Assembly: GCA_963663975.2 (NCBI GenBank)
Contig: CAXXRA010000005.1
Location: forward strand, 354,984-418,983
Source: JANQRX01 sp963663975
GTDB taxonomy: Bacteria > Pseudomonadota > Alphaproteobacteria > Rhizobiales > Kaistiaceae
Direction: 5' to 3'
Length of the DNA stretch: 64,000 nucleotides
Positions 55,439 through 64,000 of the stretch are shown piece by piece. Every line of letters starts with the position of its first letter. The first letter of the stretch is position 1. Made by a program: the position numbers and the translations under genes. The notes below the pieces were generated by a model. The model was given only the letters and a program-made list of their open reading frames with translations. It ran no database searches and was not told the origin of the DNA.

Positions 55439-56793
55439 GCGTCGCGCCGCTTGATGAGAAGCGCGCCGCTATCCCGCAGAAGTTTTCGGAGGATGCGCTG
55501 GCGCTCGATTTTGCCGCTCTCCATGCAGATGATCTCCGCTTCGTCGCAACGTGGAGCACTTGGATGGTCTGGACCGGCGATCGTTGGCACGCCGACAAAA
55601 CGCACCGAGCGTTTGATCTAGTGCGGGAGGTCTGTCGGGACGCCGCCGCTCAATGCAATAAGCCCAATATCGCGAAGCTGCTCTCGCAAGCAAAGACTGT
55701 GGCCGCGGTCACGACACTCGCCCGAGCAGACCGGCGCATCGCGCAGGTGAGTGAGCTTTGGGACGCCAACGGCTGGGTGTTGAACACTCCCGGCGGTCTT
55801 GTCGATCTGAAAACCGGAAAGATGGTTCCCCACGATCCGGGATACTTTGCGACGAAGATTTCATCGGTTGCGCCGGGCGGGGACTGTCCGCGCTGGCTGG
55901 CCTTCCTCGATCGTGTCATGGCGGGTGACACCGACCTGATCGCGTTCCTGCAGCGGATGGCCGGTTACAGCTTGACGGGGTCGACCCGCGAGCACGCGCT
56001 ATTCTTTCTGTACGGCACTGGCGCCAACGGCAAAACGGTCTTCATCTCGACCTTGTCCCGAATCCTGGGCAGCTATCACGTGACGGCTCCCATCGAGACG
56101 TTCACGGCATCATCCGCCGATCGGCACCCGACCGAACTGGCAAACCTGATGGGGGCGCGGTTGGTCACTGCCGTTGAAACTGAGGAAGGTCGCCGCTGGC
56201 CCGAAGCACGCATTAAAACTCTGACCGGAGGCGATACCGTCTCGGCGCGTTTCATGCGGCAAGATTTCTTCGAGTACACACCGCAGTTCAAACTTCTTAT
56301 CTCTGGCAACCACAAACCGGGCTTACGCTCGGTCGATGAGGCGATGCGGCGGCGCATGAATCTGATCCCTTTCACAGTCACCATTCCGCTGGGCGAACGC
56401 GACCCAGACCTCAGCGACAAGCTCAAGGCCGAATGGCCGGGTATCCTCGCCTGGGCGATCGAGGGCTGCATCGACTGGCAGAAACGTGGCCTCGCACTGC
56501 CCAAGGCGGTCACCGCCGCTACGACCGCTTACCTTGAAGCCGAAGACGCCACCGCCGCGTGGATCGACGAATGCTGTGAGCGCGATCCGACCGCTTGGTC
56601 ACCATCATCCGATCTCTACTTTTCCTGGAAGGCTTGGGCGGACCGGAACGGCGAATACGGCGCCTCGCAGCGACGCTTGGTCCAAACCCTCGAAGCCAGA
56701 GGGTTTGATCCACTCCGACGGAAGGCGGGCCGTGGCTTCCTCGGCCTGCGCATCGTCCCGACCGCAACCGACCTTTATGGATCAAAATGGTGA
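55435..56793 (+). CDS. P4-type phage/plasmid primase-helicase (D5 family)
   Basis: 452 residues, GTG start. The D5_N-like region (residues about 60-190) is followed by an SF3 helicase with Walker A YGTGANGKTVFIST (about residue 195), Walker B-like RLVTAVETEEGR, sensor LLISGNHKP and arginine finger DEAMRRRMNLIPF. A C-terminal winged-helix region ends the protein. It lacks the N-terminal primase (toprim) half of full P4 alpha. Replicates the excised island or satellite phage. Intact. Confidence 0.93.
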   Translation: MSVAPLDEKRAAIPQKFSEDALALDFAALHADDLRFVATWSTWMVWTGDRWHADKTHRAFDLVREVCRDAAAQCNKPNIAKLLSQAKTVAAVTTLARADRRIAQVSELWDANGWVLNTPGGLVDLKTGKMVPHDPGYFATKISSVAPGGDCPRWLAFLDRVMAGDTDLIAFLQRMAGYSLTGSTREHALFFLYGTGANGKTVFISTLSRILGSYHVTAPIETFTASSADRHPTELANLMGARLVTAVETEEGRRWPEARIKTLTGGDTVSARFMRQDFFEYTPQFKLLISGNHKPGLRSVDEAMRRRMNLIPFTVTIPLGERDPDLSDKLKAEWPGILAWAIEGCIDWQKRGLALPKAVTAATTAYLEAEDATAAWIDECCERDPTAWSPSSDLYFSWKAWADRNGEYGASQRRLVQTLEARGFDPLRRKAGRGFLGLRIVPTATDLYGSKW

Positions 56794-57118
56794 AATCGGA
56801 AATGGCGGAAAACAGCCAAGGTGTCACTTGTGTCACTTGTACTGCTTATCGACGCACCGCGCGCGCGAACGTCCTATAAGAGAGAACGTGACACTTCCGA
56901 CACCAAGCAAGCAGTGCGCACCCCTCAAAACCGCAAAAATGATGCGAAACAGACGTGGAGCCTGAAAATATTTCGCGCGTCGTCGGCAGGGGCGTATTGC
57001 GGTGCACAGTACGGACATGACACGGACACGTAGGGACATTTAGTGTCAGAAACGGCAGACACATGCCACTTTATGGAGTTCATTCAACGGATTACTTATC
57101 AGTTTCACGAGGAAATTC
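56794..57118. other. gene-free 325-bp island stretch
   Basis: Contains the short tandem GTGTCACTTGTGTCACTTG near 56820 and GTGACACTT/AGGTGTCAC-like inverted motifs. This could be an iteron-like or operator region after the primase. No gene supported. Confidence 0.4.
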
Positions 57119-57473
57119 GTGAGCATGGAACTAGCTGAATCCGGCACCGTTGTGCCGCTTGATCGGCATCGCCCAGGACCTAAGCCAGCCTCGTTCAAGG
57201 TGGCCGGCAGCGGGCGCATGAAAGGCGTCCCGAACAAGAATTACCCGCGACGTGAAGGAAACCATCCTGGCGCGCGGCGTGAAGATACGCATAGGCCCGC
57301 AGGCCGGTCCTGGCGAACCCTCGGCCGTGTATCTGTCGCTTGCTGATCGCATCGGCGCAGCCCGCACGCTGTTAGGCAAGATAGTCCAAGGATCAGCCGA
57401 TCTGATTGCTGAACTATATGGGCTGCCGATACCAACGGATGATCGTGCGCCGGTGTTAACGGCGGAGGAATAA
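57119..57473 (+). pseudogene. small phage/island protein, frameshifted
   Basis: GTG 57119 with GAGGA upstream. The first frame reads GPKPASFKVAGSGRMKGVPNKN, then shifts. The second frame continues DVKETILARGVKIRIG and PSAVYLSLADRIGAARTLLG to TAEE. Removing one A near 57240 gives NKITRDVKE and a single protein of about 117 residues, a pattern seen in phage packaging-region proteins (DUF5681-like). Confidence 0.65.
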
Positions 57474-57564
57474 TGCTCCACGCGAGGCGGCCGGGCGGTC
57501 CGGTCGCGGCGGCGCAAAATTGTGCCACTCATGGTCCCTTGTCGGTTGCGACGAGGGGCAGGAG

Positions 57565-58430
57565 ATGTACGGCGTGGAGCTCTATGCGGCGGTTCGACTG
57601 GCGGTTGTTGACGAGGGTCTGAGTCATCACGAGGCGGGCCGGCGGTTCGGCATCGACCGTCGCACGGTGAAGAAGATGCTGACCTACTCGGCGCCACCGG
57701 GCTACCGCCGGACGAAGCCGGTCCGGCGGCCCAAGCTGGACGGGTTCACCGGCATCGTCGACGCGATCCTGGAGGCGGACACGGATCCGGACGTGCCGCG
57801 CAAGCAGCGCCACACGGCGCACCGGATATTCGAGCGGCTACGGGACGAGCACGGGTTCACCGGCGGCTATACCATCGTGAAGGACTATGTCCGGGCTCGG
57901 CGGCAGTCGACGCGCGAGGCTTTTGTGCCGCTGCATCACCCGCCGGGCCATGCCCAGGTCGACTTCGGCGAGGCGGTGGTGGAGGTCGGGGGCAGGCGGG
58001 AGAAGGTTGCCTTCTTCTGCCTGATCCTGCCCCATTCCAACGTCTGGTTCGTCAAGGCCTATCCGAGGGAGACGACGGAGGCCTTCCTGGACGGCCATGT
58101 CAGCGCCTTCGCCTTCCTCGGCGGTGTGCCGCGATCGATCCTCTATGACAACACGACGCTTGCGGTGGCGAGGATCCTGGGCGACGGCACGCGTCGGCGC
58201 ACGCAGGCGTTCACGCATCTGCAATCGCACTACCTGTTCCGCGACCGCTTCGGCCGGCCCGGCAAGGGCAACGACAAGGGTAAGGTCGAGGCCCTGGTGA
58301 AGACGGCACGGCGCCGGTTCATGGTGCCGATCCCGAAGGTGCATGACCTGTCGGTCCTGAACGAGCGGCTGCTGGCGCGCTGCCTTGAGCGGCTCGACGC
58401 GCTGGAGGCAGGGGGGCAGGAGGCGGCGCT
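57565..58430 (+). pseudogene. istA: IS21-family istA fragment (third IS21 lineage)
   Basis: ATG 57565 (MYGVELYAAVRLAVVDEG), HTH (SHHEAGRRFGIDRRTVKKML) and the core motifs HAQVDFGEAVVEVGG, SILYDNTTLAV and GKVEALVKTARRR, about 60 percent similar to the IstA at 46494. It ends abruptly near LERLDALEAGG and runs in frame into a helicase fragment. The C-terminal part and istB are gone. Confidence 0.85.
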
Positions 58431-59373
58431 GCTGGCGGCGGTCCCCGACGAAGCTGCGCTGCTGATCGTGGGCAACGTCGACCAACTGCCCTCGGTGGGG
58501 CCGGGCCAGGTACTGGCCGATATCATCGCCTCCGGCGCGGTGCCGGTGGTGCGGTTGACCGAGGTGTTCCGCCAGGCGGCGCAGAGCCGGATCGTCACCA
58601 CCGCCCACGGCATCAACCGGGGCGCCATCCCCGACCTCTCCCGGCCGGAGGCCGACAGTGACTTCTACTTCGTCCCGGCCGAGGATCCCGAGACGGCGGC
58701 GGCCCGGATCGTCGAGTTGGTGAAGGTTCGCATCCCGAAACGCTTCGGCTTCGATGCCATGCAGGACATACAGGTGCTGTGCCCGATGAACCGGGGCGGC
58801 GCAGGCGCCCGCTCGCTCAACATCGAACTGCAGGCCGCCCTCAACCCGGCGGGCGAACGGAAGGTCGAGCGCTTCGGGATGGACCTTCGCGCCGGGCGAC
58901 AAGGTGATGCAGATCGAGAACGACTACGACAAGGAGGTCTATAACGGCGACATCGGCCTCGTCGCCGATGTGGACCCCGACGCCAGCGAACTGACCGCGC
59001 GGTTCGAGGGACGCGATCTCCTCTACGGCTTCGGCGAGCTCGACACGTTGGTGCCAGCCTATGCTGCGACCGTCCACAAGAGCCAGGGCTCGGGAATATC
59101 CGGCGGTGGTGATCCCGGTGCTGACCCAGCACTACGCGATGCTGAAGCGGGAACCTGCTCTACACCGGGGTCACGCGCGGCAAGCGGCTGGTGGTGCTGG
59201 TGGGCCAGAAGAAGGCGGTGGCCATCGCGGTGCGCAACGCCTCGGGACGCCGGCGCTGGTCGAAGCTGGACGAGTGGCTGGCCGGTCCGACGGGCGGTGC
59301 GGAATCCGGCATACCCGCCGGTGCCGGGGCACAGCAGGGATCGACGTTGACCGGCGCGATGCCATACGGATAA
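58430..59373 (+). pseudogene. RecD2-like DNA helicase C-terminal half, three frameshifts
   Basis: Starts in frame after istA: PDEAALLIVGNVDQLPSVG, GQVLADIIASGAVPVVRLTE and VFRQAAQSRIVTTAH. This is the motif II-IV region of RecD2/TraA-like helicases. The frame breaks near 58885 (then MQIENDYDKEVYNGDIG), near 59093 (AATVHKSQGSEYPAVV) and near 59150 (LLYTGVTRGKRLVVLVGQKK). The N-terminal half with Walker A is missing, replaced by the istA fragment. Confidence 0.88.
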
Positions 59374-59383
59374 CTGCCGGGCC

Positions 59384-59930
59384 ATGACCGACACGGACCC
59401 GGACCTCGACCGGCTGCATGATCTTCTGAGCGCCATTCCCGCCGAACGCGACGGCATGACCTCGCGGAGCTGGATGGCTATGTCGCCGCCCTGATCGTCT
59501 GCCCGGACACGATCCCGGCCCTCGGAATGGCTGCCGGCGGTCTGGGGCGAAGATCACGAATTCGGGGATGTCGCCGAGGCCGAGGCGACGATCGCCGCGG
59601 TGATGGAGCATTACAACCGGATCGCCCGGGAGCTGGCGGAGCATCCAGAGGATTACACGCCGGTCTTTGAAATCGACCCCCAACGGCGGCGAAACCTTGT
59701 GGGAACCGTGGATCGACGGCTTCGAACGGGCCATGCGGCTGCGTCCGGATGCGTGGGAGGAGATCGCGCTGAGCGACGACGAGGAGGCGTCGGCGTCGGT
59801 CAGCATGATCGTGGCCCTGAACGATTTCTATTACGGCCGCTCGGAGTTGACGGAAGAGGCCGAGGACGAGCTCGACCGGCTTGCGGCCGGAATGATCCCG
59901 GAGTTCGTGCGCAATCTGAACGCCTGGACC
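59384..59930 (+). pseudogene. YecA/UPF0149-family protein, three frameshifts and 3' truncation
   Basis: ATG 59384 (MTDTDPDLDRLHDLLSAI). By switching frames near 59461, 59522 and 59683 one reads LAELDGYVAALIVCPDTIP, EWLPAVWGEDHEFGD, HYNRIARELAEHPEDYTPVF, and then GETLWEPWIDGFERAM. This is a typical YecA-like domain. Each shift is one base. IS21 copy 2 interrupts it after LNAWT, so the C-terminal part is lost. Confidence 0.82.
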
Positions 59931-60130
59931 TGTCAACGTCGGAGCAAAATTAGTCCACCCGGGCGGAGCAAAACTAGTCCACTTAACGTTATGCGGTACG
60001 CGGTGTTGGGGGGTTGTCCCGGTAGTCCATAGGAGGGACCCGCGCTGCTTCGTGTAGCGCTTGCGTTACGCGGAGCGAAGCAGCGTGGGAGGTTCCTGTG
60101 GACCCACCGGGTCAACCATTGCACCGGCGG

Positions 60131-60902
60131 TTAAGCAGGTATTGTTGGGGATTTGCGCCGTTTTTGGCTTTGGTTGAGACGATAGCTCTCGCCGTTCATT
60201 TCCAGGATATGGACATGGTGGGTGAGGCGGTCCAGCAAAGCCCCGGTCAGGCGTTCCGAGCCGAATATCTCCGTCCACTCATCGAACGGCAAGTTGGAGG
60301 TCACCAGGATCGAGCCCCGCTCGTAGCGCTGGCTGAAGACTTCGAACAGCAGCTCGGCGCCGGTCTTCGAGAGCGGCACGAAGCCGAGTTCGTCGATGAT
60401 CAGAAGGTGATACTTTGCCAGTTGCTTCTGCAGGCGCAACAGGCGTTTTTCATCCCTGGCCTCCATCAGTTCATGAACCAGGGCAGCGGCCGTGAGGAAG
60501 CCGGCGGAGAGCCCCTTTTGGGCAGGCCGCCAGACCGAGACCGAGGGCGATATGGGTCTTGCCGGTTCCGCTGTTGCCGAGCGCGATGATATTCTCACGA
60601 CGCTCGACGTATTCGCATCGCGCCAACTCCAGAACCAGCATCTTGTTGAGCGATGCGATGGCCTTGAAGTCGAAGCTGTCGAGGCTTTTGACGGCGGGGA
60701 ACCTGGCCTGTCTGATCCGCCGCTCGACCATGCGGCGCTCACGGTCGATCAGTTCCAACTCGGTCAGACGGACAAGATACCGCACATGGTCGGCGCCCTC
60801 GGTGGCGCATTGGCGGGCCAGCTTGTCGTATTCGCGCAGGAACGTCGGCAGTTTCAGGGTCTTGAGGTGATGGGCCAGCAACACTTGCGGCGTATCGGTC
60901 AT
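60131..60902 (-). pseudogene. istB: istB of IS21 copy 2, frameshifted
   Basis: Identical to copy-1 istB except for one extra G near 60530, at the Walker A-proximal LAACQKG region. The ATP-binding and C-terminal parts are put in different frames. Confidence 0.88.
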
Positions 60903-62401
60903 GACGCGCCTCCACCCAACAAGCTCATATAACTGGCGGCGGCCGTGGTCGCCACGTTGGCCCGAGGCAGGTAGGGATAGATATCCAGGTCGGAGTTTGG
61001 GCGGGCGTCGCTCGATACGGCACAGCACAAGGTGTTTGACGGCGTCGTAGCCGATCGCACCCAGGCGCAGGGCGTCCTTCACCGCGCCGTGAAGCACCTC
61101 GAGATCGAAGGTCTCCACAAGCCGAAGGACCTGGACGTATTCCCGCTTGCCGGCCTTGCCCATGCGCGCCTCCAGGAGACGGCGCAGGGTTGGGAAGGCA
61201 TCAGGCAGTTCCCATCCGGCTAGCGGCGCGGCCTGATCCAGGGCACCGATCTTGTGCTCCAGCAAAGGCAGGTAGTGGATCGGATCGAAGACCATATCTT
61301 CCCGGTCGTAGGAACGGGGGTGCCGGGCAATGATCCCGGCGCCGCAACCGATAACCACCTCGGTGGACATAGCCACGGGATCCAGACTTCCTGATGGCCG
61401 TAGGCGACGGGCACGGAATAGTCATTCGTCCGGTAGCGCACCAGGGACAGCGAGTTGACCCGCGTGCCCTGCTTGTCGCACGCGTCGAACGGTGCCGGCA
61501 GTGGCCTCTTCAACGCTTCGCGGTCACGCACAAACCGTTCGCCGATGCTCTCGCGGTGGCCGCGCAGGACGTTGCCTTGCCGGTTGCGGCATTGCTCTTC
61601 CAGGTGGCCATTGAAGGCGTCCCAGCTCGCGAACCGGGGAAGCGGCGTCATGAAGTTCCGCCGGGCATAGCCGACCACCCCCTCCACATTGCCTTTGTCG
61701 TTACCCTTGCCGGGACGGCCGTAGCGGTCCTCGAAGAGGTAATGGGACTGCAGCCCGCTGAACGCCCGCGTTCGTTGCCGCGTGCCATCTGACAAGATGC
61801 GCGACACCAGACACTTGTCGTTGTCGTAAAGAATCGATTGGGGAACGCCGCCGAAAAAAACAAAGGCTCTGTTGTGCCCGTCCAGCCAGGCCTCCGTCGT
61901 CGCCGCCGGGTAGGCCGCAACGAAGCAGGCATCGCTGTGGGGAAGTGTCATGACGAAAAAATGCGCCCGATACTTGACGCCGGCGATGATCGCATCCGCC
62001 TCGCCAAAGTCCGCTTGAGCATGGCCCGGAGGATGTGACAACGGCACAAACATCTCACGCCGACGAAGGCGCCGTTCCCGAACGTAATCCTTCACGATGG
62101 TCTTTTTGCCCGTGAAGCCATGTTCGTCGCGAAGGCGCTCGAATATACGCTTCGCCGTGTGGTGCTGCTTACGGTGAACCGGTCGGTCCTCCTCCAGAAT
62201 ACGGTCGATGATATCCGTGAAGGGGGCCAGTTTCGGGCGTTTCGGTGGCTGGCGTCGCCAATATCCCGGCGGTTCCGAATGCCGCAGCATCTTCCTCACC
62301 GTCTCGCGCGCAATGCCAAACCGACTTGCCGCCTCTCGCTGGCTCAGACCATCAACATGGCAGGCCAGCCGAACGCGCAGATATAGGTCCACGGTGTACA
62401 T
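60899..62401 (-). pseudogene. istA: istA of IS21 copy 2, frameshifted
   Basis: From MYTVDLYLRV at 62401 the catalytic DDE region is intact. Single extra G residues near 61378, 61362 and 60993 disrupt the C-terminal domain. Probably inactive, though copy 1 could complement it. Confidence 0.88.
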
Positions 62402-62515
62402 CCTCCCGCCTTCCATCTCAAAAAAGATCGAAGACTACAGGTGGCAGAGTTTTACTCCGCCCGCGGCTGGGAAATCCCGCCGCTTCCGTGGACTAATTTG
62501 TCACCGCCGTTCTCA

Positions 62516-62858
62516 GCAATTGCCTCGAACGCGGGTGCCTACGCCGGCCCAATGGCGGAGTTTGTGCTGGCAATGACGCTGGCTGCCGCGAAGCGCCTGC
62601 CCGTTGAGCACAGGGAGATGCGCGAGGGGCGGTTCAACCAGTTCGTCGCCAACAAGACGCTCGAGGGAGCGGCTTGCGCGATTCTCGGCTTCGGCGGCGT
62701 CGGGCGCGCTGCGGCCCGGCTGTTCCGGGCGCTGGGCGCCGAGATCCACGCCATGAACCGGAGCGGCGAGACCGATGAGGAGGTGGCGTTCATCGGCACC
62801 CTGGCGGTGCTGGAAGATGTGCTCCGCCGCGCCGATATCGTCGTCATCTCGCTGTCCC
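62516..62858 (+). pseudogene. D-2-hydroxyacid dehydrogenase, internal fragment
   Basis: Begins directly at the IS21 right edge: ASNAGAYAGPMAEFVLAM, LEGAACAILGFGGVGRAAAR (Rossmann GxGxxG) and EIHAMNRSG, then EDVLRRADIVVISLSLS. This is the NAD-binding domain of a D-isomer 2-hydroxyacid dehydrogenase. The N-terminus is removed by IS21, and the catalytic Arg/Glu/His part is missing after 62858. From there to 63019 I see no gene. Confidence 0.8.
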
Positions 62859-63019
62859 TGAGCGCAGTCGACGCCGGGCCGGCTGCGCGGCAATTTCGAG
62901 GGGAAAAGTGGAGCTGTGGGCGTGGGGCCGGTAGGTTGCGGGCCATCCGCAATAGCGGTTTTGATTGAAATCCCGCAAAACTAGAGCCAAGAGAACGTGA
63001 ACACCACAGGTAGAGCAAC

Positions 63020-63357
63020 ATGCCACAATTCGACACGCACGCGTACATCAAGAGCCTCGGCGAGGCGCTGGTGCACACATATAGCAGCGCAGGACAGGCA
63101 ACAACGCCTGGTTTAATTGGGCAAGCGAGAGAGAGGGCCGTTAGGACAAATCTCGAATCGATTCTACCAGGTGGCGTCGGGGTAGGAACTGGATGCGTTA
63201 TTGACAGCGAAGGTAACGCATCGCAACAAATCGACGTAATTCTTTATGAAGAACAATTCTGTCCGGTCTTCAATGTAGCGGAAGACGTTGGTTACTATCC
63301 ATGCGAGTCGGTGATCGCCGTCGGTTCGATAAAGAGCGTAATAGGAAAAAAGGAACT
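63020..63357 (+). CDS. DUF6602-like protein, 3' end cut by IS5
   Basis: About 113 native residues from ATG 63020 (MPQFDTHAYIKSLGEAL). Contains NLESILPGGVGVGTGCVID, NASQQIDVILYEEQFCPVF and YYPCESVIAVGSIKS. The D...E.K spacing fits the PD-(D/E)XK-like fold of DUF6602, which is often found in accessory regions. The IS5-family insertion at 63359 truncates it soon after the IKS motif, probably inactivating it. Confidence 0.65.
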
Positions 63358-63358
63358 A

Positions 63359-64000
63359 GGGTCCGGACTCATTACAGCCACCAGATGACGGCGGCGGCAA
63401 GGGCGATTGCGGCGATGAAGTTTGTGATGTTGCGGTCGAAGCGGGTGGCTATACGGCGCCAGTCCTTGAGGCGGCAAAACATGCGCTCGATGATGTTGCG
63501 CTGCCTGTAGACGGTCTTGTCATAATGGTATTGGACCTTGCGGTTCTTGCGCGGTGGGATGACGGCCGTGGTTCCGCGTTCTGCCAGCCAGTCGCGCAGG
63601 GCTTTGCTGTCATAGCCCTTGTCGGCGACGAGTTCGGCGGCGGGCGGCATGGCTTCGATACAGCGCTGGGCGACCTTGCAATCATGGACGTTTCCTGGTG
63701 TCAGGAGCAGGATGAGGGGCCTGCCTTTCGCATCGCAGACAGCGTGGAGCTTGGTGTTGCGGCCCCCCTTGGTGCGGCCGATGCCATGGGCCAAGGCCCC
63801 CCTTTTCCGCCGCCGGCGCAGCGATGAACCTTGATGCAGGTTGAATCGATGAACAGCCGGTCGGGGGCGTCTTCGCCGCCCGCCAGCGCGCTGAATATCC
63901 GTTCCCAGATGCCGCGCTCCGCCCAGCGTACAAAGCGGTTGTAGAGCGTCTTCTTCGGTCCGTAGACCTCACGCGGACAGTCGGCCCAGCGCCCGCCATT
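63359..64000 (-). mobile_element. IS5-family (IS427-type) insertion sequence, partial (runs off the window)
   Basis: Left end GGGTCCGGACTCATTACAGC at about 63359. Extends beyond the window. Different from the IS5 copies at 9.1 and 13 kb. Confidence 0.8.
63372..64000 (-). CDS. IS427-type transposase, two overlapping frames, partial
   Basis: Upstream frame: CPREVYGPKKTLYNRFVRW, ERIFSALAGGEDAPDRLFID (first Asp) and KVHRCAGGGKGG. The downstream frame continues HGIGRTKGGRNTKLHAVCD, ELVADKGYDSKALRDW (second Asp) and QRNIIERMFCRLKDWRR (Glu). The switch occurs at a G-run near 63800, as in IS427-group elements where programmed frameshifting makes the fusion. The N-terminus lies outside the window. 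Confidence 0.85.

Larger units (their letters stand above)
59931..62515 (-). mobile_element. IS21-family insertion sequence, copy 2 (2585 bp, frameshifted)
   Basis: Same ends as copy 1 (TGTCAACGTCGGAGC at 59931; ...TTCTCA at 62515). Differs by four single-base gains (all G) and at least two substitutions. No target duplication is visible. The left flank GCCTGG also precedes copy 1. Confidence 0.92.

Noticed and set aside
56821..57033. 70-residue frame after the primase
   Set aside because: No ribosome-binding site, no conserved content, and lies across short repeats.

Overview
The window looks like a chromosomal segment of a high-GC alphaproteobacterium (probably Rhodospirillales-like, not resolvable from sequence alone). 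The left end carries a gene neighbourhood typical of that class: thrS, yidD, an IscU-like Fe-S scaffold, folE and hisI. It also carries alphaproteobacterial families such as the MbfA ferritin/VIT protein, a PAS_5-type protein, a double PilZ protein, DUF3126 and a CHCC zinc-finger protein.

Layout. 1-8 kb: core genes (threonyl-tRNA synthetase, iron handling, membrane insertion, folate and histidine biosynthesis, CBS, rhomboid, PAS, PilZ). 8-10.5 kb: a quinone-oxidoreductase gene whose 5' end is split by an IS5 element and duplicated on both sides of it. 11-12.4 kb: a periplasmic transglutaminase-like peptidase and a gamma-carbonic anhydrase. 12.45-15.72 kb: a 3.3-kb IS1595-family transposon with 8-bp target duplications, two passenger genes and a nested IS5. 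15.7-24.1 kb: cysE, an alpha/beta hydrolase, an FAD monooxygenase, gene relics, MAPEG, and a tandem pair of exported ankyrin proteins, the first fused to cytochrome c. 24.4-33 kb: YdcF, IS481, a carbamoylase/nitrilase, a pentapeptide-repeat protein, katG and IS1182. 33-45.5 kb: small proteins, an MFS transporter, an EEP phosphatase, an FAD monooxygenase, a second IS481 and a bifunctional putA. 45.5-49.1 kb: IS21 inserted into an IS3. 49.4-50.8 kb: an unusual HAD plus FAM151-like fusion. 51.1 kb to the end: an integrative island at a tRNA-Leu 3' end (toxin-antitoxin cassette, tyrosine integrase, P4-type primase) riddled with IS3, IS21 and IS5 copies and broken genes, including recD2, yecA, a 2-hydroxyacid dehydrogenase and a DUF6602 protein.

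Two themes run through the window. First, mobile DNA is dense: about ten IS copies in six families, plus two families of small inverted-repeat elements whose ends coincide with TAG stop codons of host genes. Second, many genes carry short tandem duplications (13, 27, 53, 132 and 134 bp) or one-base frameshifts. Some of these may be assembly or base-calling errors: the four indels separating two near-identical IS21 copies are all single-G gains. Others remove function in a way that could be real decay. No CRISPR array, rRNA gene or intact tRNA gene was seen. The most novel-looking items are the IS1595 transposon with passenger genes, the HAD-FAM151 fusion, the ankyrin-cytochrome c pair, and the TAG/CTAG-targeted small elements.
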